Source: Rhyzopertha dominica (lineage: Eukaryota; Arthropoda; Insecta; Coleoptera; Bostrichidae). From it: a stretch of 64,000 nt of DNA. Shown piece by piece: positions 55,001-64,000 of the stretch; the stretch's first letter is position 1, and each line of letters starts with the position of its first letter. The stretch covers positions 35,397,786 to 35,461,785 of the forward strand of contig QCXZ01000041.1 of NCBI GenBank assembly GCA_025024175.1, in the 5' to 3' direction. Under the pieces are notes generated by a model that searched no databases, was not told the origin of the DNA, and saw only the letters and a program-made list of their open reading frames with translations. A program made the translations under genes and the position numbers.

Positions 55001-57253
55001 TTTAAGGTGAACTGGAGAATACATAAAAACCGATTGTGTGTGAGCAAGGGAATTTGATAATTCCTGGTGGTTAAAAAGGGGGTAAAATATAAATGATTGT
55101 TGCATTTAACCGCCTGTTAATTTTAACTGCGACGAAATACTTGTGACTGCAAAAAAATTTAGACAACCATACGTTAAAAGTATTAAACCATTTTGAAAAA
55201 AAAACTGAAAAACAACCAGTGCCTTGCTGATCTTTCTTGACCCTTGGCTGTTATGAAAAACATCTCCTACAGCTTAAATATGTGAAAGAATGATACGAAC
55301 CATTCAGCTAAGCGAGAAATGTAGCAGATAATCAGCGATAACTATACTTAGATGAAAAGGTACAATACAAAGGTCAACTGAGAAATCGAAGACGGTGTAC
55401 TCTACTCACTGCCTTTCACTTCTGAAAGGACAGACTATACAAATTTAAAATAAAAAAAACGTGCTACTATAACATTAAAGGCTTTTTGTTGGGAGAAGTG
55501 AATTAAAGCTAATTATAGATATAAGAAGATCCAGCTTATATCGTAAATAGTTTTAAACAAATGTGTTAGTTAGAAGACCTCCCAAAAGCACTAACAGCTT
55601 CGATATAACGAAGTGCAGTGAAAATTATATTCTTTATCATTTATATTACCACTGTACAGTACTCTTCGCACTTTAGCTTTGTATTGTCTATTTTTTAAGT
55701 ATTCGCTTCAATTTTTATATCCTTTCCGTTGTTAGTTTTGTTTCGTGATTGTCATTTCCTAAGAAAACTTTTTGTTTTTAAGTGGTATTGCACATACGAT
55801 ATGTTAAAAATTAACATCTGTCCATTTCAAACCATAATCCTACATTCAGGTCATTGTTAATCCACAGATCAGCACCCTGCTGTTGCACTTCCTGCAAGTA
55901 GGAAAGCGCTAGCTCAGCTACTTGCGCGTTGTACTATCTATGTTAGGTAGGTACGTGGTAATTCTACTATGTATAAATAGTGGAGCCCGTCAATTATAAA
56001 TCAGTCTAATTATACACTCGAAAACCTCCTAGCAGGAGCCGACCCTCTAGTAATAATGTAAGCTAATAACAATCTTTTTTCAAGCAGTTTTACTTTATTA
56101 CCTTATGTAGCTGTTTTACTACAGATTTCTTATTTAATAATTGCTAATAAACTTTGTGCTGTGAGGTTGTGTTTGGCAGTGCGCAATTGTGCGGTGGGGT
56201 GTGAGATGTAGGGGAAAGAGAGGTTTTGTCGGCGCGACAGAAGCTACCTAGACCTAGACCTAGAGGGCGGTTTGTGTGTACGTATAAGCAGGTCGGTGCG
56301 AGTGCAATCGACAACAGAACAGTGGCTCCACGCTTGATATTCTAATAGTTGTGCAAATAGGAAGCTGTAATTTAGTTTTCAAAATAGATACTCTTTAGTT
56401 CCCACGTATACTTGTAATTCAATCCCGCTGAAACCCGTATGCACCCTGAGATTCAGGAAGCTTTGCTTAGTTGAAAGGGCCTAAGTTGCATCACTCCTGC
56501 CTTGTCCCTAGCTCTGTTCGAGGTTTTCACAGGTACCTGGGTACCCTTTCGGTCCAGATGTAATTTGGTGACGTTATAAAGCCCTTCGCTGCTTTGGTAG
56601 GAATTAGCCAGACTCGTGCGCCACCTTTTTATAGTAGGTAGTTTCACTCTAAGGTCTGAATAACTTAGTGGAGCAAGAAAATCCAAAAAATGCTGTCAAA
56701 GGACAGGCAAGAGAAACACGTAACTGACGACTACACTGCAAAGAAACTATTCCCGTTTAAATACAAAAAAAAGTATATTTTATTATAGTATTCTCTAGCG
56801 GGGCCCAAACTCCTCGGGCGCGGTACGCCTCCCTCGATTACTTCTTGGCTGGCTCCTGGATTGGTCGCTTCCTCGGTGTTGGCTATAGCTTGGGGGTACA
56901 CACCAATTACTAGATGCTTCATCCGGAGACTTCTTTTGAGGCGAACCGGTGACATGTCGTTTCTTTTCAGAAATATCGTCTGTGACAGAACGTTAAACAG
57001 TCTAGAAAAAAAAAATACAATCATTACAACTGCTCAAATTTTGTAAACCTCTGATTTTAAATTCGCTGCACAAGTGTCTAGTTCTGCAATTATTTGCTTC
57101 TCTGTTTTATTTCTGCATGTTTATCTCAAAAAGCGGACGGATACATTACTTACCTAATCAGGATGAAAATATCTGACCGCCGTACGTGTTTATAATTATT
57201 GATTATTACCATTTGCAAAGCGGACACTAACTCAGAAATGAAATGTACTAATG
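55001..57253. other. No gene recognised; LTR-like promoter region near 55.97 kb
   Basis: At 55968-56010 TATGTATAAATAGTGGAGCC is followed by ATCAGTCTAATT, and at 56148 by AATAAACTTTGTGCTGTGAG: a TATA box, initiator and polyadenylation signal in the order found in LTRs. No partner LTR or PBS is visible. Minus-strand frames 56453-56686 and 56731-57024 have no recognised family. CCTAGA is repeated at 56249-56265. Confidence 0.3.
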
Positions 57254-57264
57254 TTAAGTCTAAT
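57254..57264 (+). repeat. PLE2 target site duplication, left
   Basis: TTAAGTCTAAT, identical to 60052-60062. Confidence 0.75.
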
Positions 57265-57266
57265 TG

Positions 57267-57470
57267 TATATAGTATATGGGTTAATATTGGGATGGGGAC
57301 ATTAAAAGACATATATGTATCTTTGCCGACTATTTGAAGTCGTTTACTTCTTTATCAAGGCTGAAAGTATAGCACCAAATGAGCAATCACAATAACAGAA
57401 CACTTAACAGATATCCGACATTAAAAACTTTAGCAACATATAATATCACTGTCATATTAGTTAATGCGTT
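57267..57470 (+). repeat. PLE2 left inverted terminal segment
   Basis: Shares GGTTAATATTGGGATGGGGA, ATCTTTGCCGAC, TTACTTCTTTATCAAGGCTG and AAAAACTTTAGCAACATATA with the complement of the right end. It contains GACTATTTGAAGTCG, absent from the right copy. Confidence 0.88.
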
Positions 57471-57541
57471 AATATTTATTATAATATCATTATATACGTT
57501 AATATATTAAACAATTGTGTTTTTAATTTCACAGACACAGG

Positions 57542-59440
57542 TATACCTAACGAAGTTAAGAATGCTTTGGCTCTTAGTCCAAATTTTGGCCTACCGTTAC
57601 ATAACATACCAATGAGTAGATTAATTAAAGATTTAGAATTAGGTATTTATAGTTTAGATTGTAATGACGAGGAGAAGGATAGTATCAGTTCTAGAGCTAT
57701 TAACTGTGTAAACAATCACAATGCAGATAATTTAATACTTACTCCTGTAGAACACGGACTTATTCGGGATGTTAGAATTGCTAAAAGATTTCTGAGAACC
57801 CACCCTGACATTGTTGTTTCAAAATCGGANAAAGGCAACTTAACAGTCATTATGAATAAGTTAGNTTATATTACACATATGGAAAATATGTTACAAGATA
57901 CCACCAAATATNAATTATTGAATAATGACCCAACACAGCAGTTTCAAAAAAGTGCCAACATGTTACTTAAAGACTTTTAAATAAAGGAATCATAAATTCT
58001 TTAGAAGCTTATAGACTAACAATTCATAATGCAGTGCCACCTAAAATGTATGGCCTAAGGAAGACCCACAAAATAAATACAACGGCCTTTCGACCAATTG
58101 TGAGTTGCCCTGGCTCCCCAGCTTATAACATTTCAAGCATTATACATAAGTTGTTACATCCGGTAACTACAACATTTCAATATAATGTAAAATTTTTTTT
58201 GAATTTGCCGAATTCACAAAAACTGTTAATATTCCCGAGGATTACATATTGATATCACTGGACTTTATCTCATTATTTACTAACATCCCTAACTTGTTAT
58301 AAGTGTAATAAAAAAGAAATGGACGTTCATATCTAACTACACTAAACATGTCAAGAGGCACCGTCGTTAGTTTGTTGAATTTTTATTTTGACACCAGTTA
58401 TTTTAATTTTTACAACCATTGTATCTCCAATTGGATGGGTCTCCTATTGGTAATCCCGCTAGCTCAACATTAGCTAATTTTGTTATACATGACCTAAAAG
58501 AAACAGTTTTAGTGAAACTACCCTTTCATATACCCTTCATCAAGTTATATGTGGACGATACTGTATTGGCTGTTCCCAAAAATCGCATTCAGTTCATACC
58601 TAATAACTTTAACAACTACCATAAAGCAATACAGTTTACGGTCGAAACAGAGGACAAAAATTCAACTATTACATTCTTAGATGTAATGGTACATAGGTGT
58701 GATACTGGACTCTTAAAGACCAACTGGTATAATAAACGGACGGATGCTGGGCGCCTACTAAATTTTTATTCTAACCACCCTTTAAAACAGAAACTTTCCG
58801 TAATAAGCAACCTGCTCTATAGAGCATTTAATCTTAGCTCCCCTGAGTTGCATACTGATAATATAATAAAAGTAACAACTGTCCTGAAAAAGAACAACTA
58901 TCCTAAATAACTTATAGTTAAACAGATTAATATATTTAAAACTAAAAACGGGTCTATTAACAGTAGTAAAACCAACAATAAGGATAATAGTTCCTCTATA
59001 TAAAAAAATATCACGATGTTTTGCTAACACTAATTGTAATTTAGTACCTTATAATTATAATTCTATTAAGAAATGTCTATATTCCAAACTTAAAGATAAA
59101 GTTCTTGATGAACAATCATCTAATGTTGTTTACAAGATTGACTGTATAAATTGTGATAAGTCCAAACAAAACAATACTTATGCAATAGAATCAGGCAACA
59201 CAAATATTATTGTAATGTGATCAACTCCGACAAAAGAGATAAAACCGCGTTAGCTACACATCATTTTGAAGATGGACATAACTTCGATTTTAATAGAGTT
59301 ACTATTGTGGATAGGGAGCCTAATAATTTAAAAAGAAATATAAGTGAAATGATTTGTATACGGAAAAATAACACCATCAATTTTAAAAATGATATTAAGA
59401 ATTTAAGTATGGTGTACAATAGTTTACTTAATAAATAACA
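57542..59440 (+). pseudogene. Penelope-like RT plus GIY-YIG relic, frameshifted
   Basis: A frame entered at about 57542, just after TTTTAATTTCACAG (possible 3' splice site; some Penelope elements carry an intron), encodes ALSPNFGLPLHNIP and, near 57835, KGNLTVIMNK. 58034-58252 has MYGLRKTHKINTTAFRPIVS. About 58250-58293 encodes ISLDFISLFTNIP (motif A). 58419-58910 has GSPIGNPASSTLANFVIHDL (motif B), YVDD at 58547-58558 and FLDVMVHR, then LNFYSNHPLKQKLSVI. About 59118-59160 encodes VVYKIDCINCDK, the start of a GIY-YIG domain whose YIG half is lost. The RT catalytic pair is intact but frames are broken. Confidence 0.88.
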
Positions 59441-59766
59441 GCTTCAAATATGATTAAGGATTCTTCTGTAATAACAATCATAATAATTTTTTAAAATGTT
59501 TATGTTTAATTTATGTGGACTAGTTTTTTACGCTTGTTATTAGTTTGTTCTAACACAGTTTATTAAAGATCATAGGTTGATAATGTGACCTCCCACTACT
59601 CTTTGTAGAGTACATCGGTATCGAAAAATATTGGACACAGTCCTTGTATTGCCGAGTACGCCGATGAATGGACTGTCTGATTTCAGTTTTTAAAGTCATT
59701 AATAAACTATTGATGTATTCCTGAGTGTAGTGGTATTGAAGGTAGGTTACGATATTATTGATTGTT

Positions 59767-59880
59767 TATTAACTAGTAGGACTGTGATAATATATGTTAC
59801 CAAAGTTTTTATTGTTTACTAACGTATTAACTAAGATGACTGTGATATTATATGTTGCTAAAGTTTTTAATGTTGCTTAT
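59767..59880 (+). repeat. 59-bp tandem duplication in PLE2 3' region
   Basis: ATTAACTAGTAGGACTGTGA at 59768 and ATTAACTAAGATGACTGTGA at 59827 begin two adjacent units that continue TA(A/T)TATATGTT and AAAGTTTTTA. Confidence 0.7.
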
Positions 59881-60022
59881 CTGTTAAGTGTTTTATGTTA
59901 TTGTGATTGCTAATTTGGTGCTATACTTTCAGCCTTGATAAAGAAGTAAACGTCGGCAAAGATGCATACATGCCTTTTAATGTCCCCATCCCAATATTAA
60001 CCTATATACTACATACAATTTG
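59821..60022 (-). repeat. PLE2 right inverted terminal segment
   Basis: Complementary to the left terminal segment, with small indels; followed by about 29 bp of unpaired element sequence before the target duplication. Confidence 0.85.
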
Positions 60023-60051
60023 AAACTGGAACGAAGAGTAACATAACCAAA

Positions 60052-60062
60052 TTAAGTCTAAT
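60052..60062 (+). repeat. PLE2 target site duplication, right
   Basis: TTAAGTCTAAT, matching 57254-57264. Confidence 0.75.
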
Positions 60063-60198
60063 GTTCGCAAATTTTCCATATTAATGAATCATCCTGTAGC
60101 AACGAATCATTTATTTGAAAAATATAAAGGTGCACCTGTACTACTTGTTCTAGGTAAATTAATTTACCTACAATCGAAGAGAATAATACTTAACTTCA

Positions 60199-60504
60199 AT
60201 GCTTCAAAGGCGAAGCCTCACATTAAGTGGTAGAAAGGGAGGAGAACAAACAAAATGGCAGCAGTGGCGCAGGCAACTGCAAATACTGGCCCAGTTCTGC
60301 AATCATTACATAGCTAAAGGCTCTCGAAATGCTCCGCGCCGCGGAGAAGTTATTGCGAAGTCAACTTCTACCGCGCCTGGATTTACAGTGGGTGGAGAGG
60401 TAAACAGTCTCTGGTCATTTCGCTGTTTTTGTGGGCGACAGCCTGCTTTATTGCTTTCGAAGCACAAAACGCAAGAAATGGTGACCGCCGGTAAACAGCA
60501 TTAA
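60199..60504 (+). other. GC-richer patch with an unassigned 101-codon frame
   Basis: The frame is rich in Arg, Gln and Ser with no domain I recognise; it includes TAPGFTVGGEVNSLWSFRCF. The raised GC of the patch could alone keep it open. It could be an old exon or conserved non-coding DNA. Confidence 0.2.
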
Positions 60505-62039
60505 TGGCTGCAAACTGCTAAAACTAACGTCAGGGCTAATATTGTTATTGCAATGTTGTGGTTGATAGCATTTTTTCAATAAAAAACAGTTTATTTATCA
60601 AGATGGGGGCGAATATCTTCTTCTGCAAAGTAAAATCTAACTAAATAGCAAGTAGCTTCCTACAAATTTTAAAACCTATAACTATATAACTGTTGTCGAA
60701 ACCCCCGAGCAACTCGATATTTAAAGCTGGTTAACCTGCTCATAGTTGCATGTCCTATTAGTTTTGATGTGTTCTGAATACTTATGTATTTGTATTTTTA
60801 GTCTTCAACAGCATGATCTGAATAGCAGCGAATCAGTTTTGTTTCTAAACAATGTGTGGTGACTATTAGGTGGATACTATTCGGCATAGTTTACTAATGT
60901 TCTTATTTAAGCTAGTGGCAAAAGAATTATACTGATGACTGTGCGATATCGCCACACGGTTCAGTCATAAAAACGGGTCAACTTGTTTCAATTTTTTACT
61001 TGATCGTACAATTTAGCCCAACACTGTATTTAAAAAATAGGTGAGTAAAGTGAGTACCAGACCTACTACTAGTGTTGCCTAGATAATATATATTCGTTTT
61101 GTGAATGGTTGCATTGAAAATTACCTTTATTAGTATGACATGAATGAAATAACATCCTTATTTCTGTAAGTAAGAATTTTACAGTAATACGTCCTTACTA
61201 ATGTAGTAACTAATGAACTACTTATATTGTGCTTACGGGATAAGGGCGTCACTAGCAAAAACTTTGTGTCACAAAAAGAAGATCAAGAGAAGAAGGAGCG
61301 AGAGCAAAATAACTATAACAGCAGTTTAAGCAACAACAAATAAAATAATTTTATAATAATGTTTTCATATGAATGAAAAGAGAAACGGTTATTAAATAAT
61401 TTCTGCGGGAGTCTACAATGGTTTTTATTCATTTAATGATAACCTCTTATTCACTGAAATAAATCTTTTGCATTAAATTAAATCTTCAGACTGNATACCT
61501 CCTGCAACTTCGGNATAACAAATGTTTCAGATTTCTTTTCCGATTTTGCCTTTCGCCTTCTGCAAATCTCGTGATTTTTCTTTGTACACTTGATTTTTTA
61601 AATGATCCAAGAGGGTAAAATTCAGTGGAGAAATCATTTAATAATTCTCCAGCATCCTATCCACCGACTTGGGTTGATGTTATCCTTAACTCCAAAATTT
61701 CGCGTCTTGTTGAAATCAGACATTGCGGTTTGGCACTCTTCGTCGATCTTCATCTAAAAATAACGTCGGTACAATATTATCACGCAGTAGGTTCAGGTCA
61801 AGTCGGGCCTATAAGGGCCTATAATGTGTTGCTTATAATATACTTGCAAGCAACGATCTCTGAGACTCATTATACGAACAGCCGATTACCGCTGACAATG
61901 GTTTACAAGTATTACCTGAAGCTGTTGTAAATAACAGACGGGTTCGGCATTTTCCACTGTTTTGCAGCGGAATGGACCGTATCCAAAAAAATGTGTTTAG
62001 GCCTTTTCAGATTTTTTTCCGTACACTTAAATCAATGAG
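60505..62039. other. No recognisable gene
   Basis: AT-rich. The frame at 61625-61930 has no motif; it may be decayed N-terminal sequence of the transposase scrap that follows, but I cannot align it. Confidence 0.4.
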
Positions 62040-62119
62040 CATTATGCCGTATTATTATTTGAACTACAAGTTCATTCATCTAATAGCTTCTAATGTATGA
62101 CAAAAAAAATTCAAAGACA

Positions 62120-62355
62120 CTTAAAATTGACAATCTCGCTTCTGAATGTGGACACACCATTCTACGATTACCCCAATATCATTGCATTTTCAACCCCATT
62201 GAAATGATATGGGGGCAGTTGAAACAAAGAATTCGCCGAAGGAACACCGGTGGAAAATTCAGCAGCTGAAATAGCAAGTGTCGATGCATGGACAAATTCA
62301 GTACGACATGTACTGGACATTGAAAATCGGTACATTGCGAATCATGTACAAAGAT
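62120..62355 (+). pseudogene. Sailor-like (DD82E-type) transposase C-terminal scrap
   Basis: About 62129-62240 encodes LKIDNLASECGHTILRLPQY then FNPIEMIWGQLKQRIRR. NPIE.IW is the catalytic-Glu block, closely parallel to NPIELIWATVK in the 54.1 kb element. A frameshift near 62240 leads into NSAAEIASVDAW, and HVLDIENRYIANH continues the C-terminal helices. The upstream Asp blocks are not found. It ends at the TAA microsatellite. Confidence 0.75.
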
Positions 62356-62402
62356 TAATAATAATAATAATAATAAAAATAATAATAATAATGATAATAA
62401 TC
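62356..62402 (+). repeat. TAA/ATA microsatellite
   Basis: About 15 imperfect TAA units ending ATGATAATAATC; sits exactly between the transposase scrap and the R4/Dong-type LINE. Confidence 0.9.
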
Positions 62403-62443
62403 ACACAGAGAAAACTTGATGTGAACTGGGTGCAGAACCATAA

Positions 62444-64000
62444 CAGTCCAACAGGAATAAATCAAAAAACAACAAGCGAAATCCTTGGACTACGGCTGAA
62501 TGTTGGGAACTGATGTATTGTTATTTCTATATGCAGCACAAGAAGACTGCTACTGAGAAAGAAGGTTATCAGTATTGGAGAGGCAGGAACAAAGATATTA
62601 GAATTAACCTAACATCTAAAACACTTGCTTCACAAAGAATATTTATTGTTAACAACCATAAACTATCAGAAATAGAATTAGAGAGAATACGTAAATTAGC
62701 TATCCACGATGCAGAAGAACAAACCATCGGACAGGTATGGCAACATAGGGACTCCACCAAAGGTCAATCTCCAAGTAAAATTCAGCATGAAAATAAGGAT
62801 ATTATGACAAGTATCATAAGCCAAGAAGAAATCGATTTACCCAAATTTAAGGAAACAGACGAAAGCACTGACGAGGAATTAAAAGCAAGTATTGAACTGG
62901 AAGCGACTCGAATAGAAGCAAGTTCAATTAAACAAAGAGCAGCCCTTCCGAAACTCCAAGAGAATCTTAAACTTAAAAGACTAATAATTCAAGCAAATAA
63001 GGTATTAAGATGCATATTAATTGATAAAAATCCTGACATAACCTACATAAATAATATAGTTTATGCTACTACATTAGTAATTACGAAAAATATAACTAAA
63101 ATTTCCAGTTTTAAGAGAACATATAAAGGCGAACCAAAATGGAAGGAAAGAATAGAAAAAGAATTAGAACACTTAGAGCAGAGTTGTCGGTATTAGCAGA
63201 AAGAGAAAACTGTCGAAGGGGAAGAAGTAAACTAACAGAAGTTTATAGAAAATATTCCATCCAGACAGAAGACGAAGTTATCACAATGGTTGAAAAATTA
63301 AAGCAAAAAGTCTTAGTTTATTCACAAAGAATCAGGAGATATATAAAGCGCACAAAATTCTTTCAAGATTATAAATTGTTTGAAACTAACACCAAAGAAT
63401 TCTATCGTGGATTACAAAAACCTAATGCAACATGTGTTGTACATCCTAAGATAGAAGAAATGGAACAGTTTTGGAAAGCTCAGTGGGAAATAGCAGCAAC
63501 ACATAATCGCGAAGCTGAATGGATCAGAAGAGAGGAAAACCGAACACAAGCAGTCCCGTTTATGAATTACCAACTAATAACTTCCAAGGAAATAGCAAAC
63601 AACATGAGGAGTGCTTTAAACTGGAAAGCAGCTGGAGTGGATCGAGTAACGAATTTCTGGCTGAAAAGGCTTACTTCTGTACACGAGCACCTAGCCAAAG
63701 CTATTAATTCCTTCTTACAGCATCCAGCACAATCCCCCGGCTGGCTAACACCGGGTATAACCTACTTAATACCTAAGATAAGTCAGCCAAGGAGTCCTAA
63801 TGATTACAGGCCGATAACATGTCTATCCGTATTCTATAAACTGATAACCTCTATAATGGCTAACCAAATTTATTCACACCTCGAACAAAATTGTCTACTG
63901 CCCGCAGAACAAAAGGGATGTGTTAAAGGGTCTTATGGATGCAAGGAGCTGTTATTATTGAACAAATTAATCACAAATCATGCAAAGACTAATAAAAGGA
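62444..64000 (+). pseudogene. R4/Dong-type LINE polyprotein, one frameshift, cut by window end
   Basis: The N-terminal frame is open from 62444 and encodes NPWTTAECWELMYCYFYMQH, the Trp-rich Myb-like start seen in R4-clade proteins, continuing to 63196 through EIELERIRKLAIHDAEEQ. A frameshift near 63165-63178 moves the reading into the next frame, which is open from there to the last base (about 275 codons). That part contains LRSALNWKAAGVDR-like RT entry (ALNWKAAGVDRVTNFWLKRL), PGITYLIPK, DYRPITCLSVFYKL and EQKGCVKGSYGCKEL, i.e. RT motifs 0 to 2a in R4/Dong style. The catalytic YADD region and the restriction-like endonuclease would lie beyond the window. Apart from the frameshift it is well preserved. 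Confidence 0.88.

Larger units (their letters stand above)
57265..60051 (+). mobile_element. Penelope-like element PLE2
   Basis: 2787 bp between 11-bp duplications. About 200-bp inverted terminal segments (57267-57470 and 59821-60022) enclose RT and GIY-YIG coding remnants in one orientation. Unlike PLE1 it has no direct pseudo-LTR in the window, only the inverted pair. Multiple frameshifts and three ambiguous bases are present. Confidence 0.85.

Noticed and set aside
57267..57470. Hammerhead ribozyme in PLE2 termini
   Set aside because: CCTTGATAAAG and GGCAAAG vaguely recall the cores, but I could not form stems I to III in either terminal copy.

Overview
This is animal nuclear DNA, most likely from an insect or other arthropod with a large, AT-rich, repeat-filled genome. 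There are no operons or ribosome binding sites. The recognisable coding material is almost all transposable-element (TE) sequence, and families typical of arthropods sit nested in one another: Ty3/gypsy, jockey-like LINEs, an R4/Dong-type LINE, Penelope-like elements with GIY-YIG endonucleases, hAT, IS630/Tc1/mariner and many MITEs or foldbacks. Scattered ambiguous bases suggest a draft or polymorphic assembly. I found no host gene I can name. One candidate host exon lies at the left edge. Family letters A to F are my own labels.

Layout. 0-7 kb: candidate exon; two head-to-head LINE reverse transcriptase (RT) remnants with an ATT-repeat tail; a family A element; an endonuclease scrap. 7.4-12.4 kb: a nearly intact, very young gypsy element with LTRs, PBS, one gag-pol frame and PPT. 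13-17 kb: hAT remnant, family B and C MITEs, two small hairpin elements. 19.6-20.8 kb: a 1.2 kb foldback (E) built from repeated units. 22-25 kb: inverted repeat, 39-bp minisatellite, possible old LTR material. 29-31 kb: family B copy, mariner scrap, ribozyme-like scrap. 32-33 kb: foldback F copy 1.

34.1-38.0 kb: a long family A element split by a Penelope-like element (PLE1) with a 12-bp target duplication and hammerhead-ribozyme-like terminal repeats. 38.5-39.25 kb: foldback F copy 2. 39.25-43.1 kb: a large palindrome made of two inverted 3' halves of a second gypsy element. 44.8-45.6 kb: two more family A elements. 45.7-47.2 kb: LINE scrap and a 70-bp-arm palindrome with a tRNA T-arm-like core. 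53.2-55.0 kb: a family A copy split by a DD82E (Sailor-like) DNA transposon. 57.25-60.06 kb: a second Penelope-like element (PLE2) with about 200-bp inverted termini and an 11-bp target duplication. 62.1-64 kb: another Sailor-like transposase scrap, a TAA microsatellite, and an R4/Dong-type LINE running off the window.

The elements form a readable insertion history: family A is the oldest host layer, PLE1 and Sailor landed inside it, and the gypsy at 7.4 kb is probably the most recent arrival. The most novel signals are the ribozyme-like PLE1 termini, the palindrome with a tRNA-like core, and the composite foldbacks E and F.
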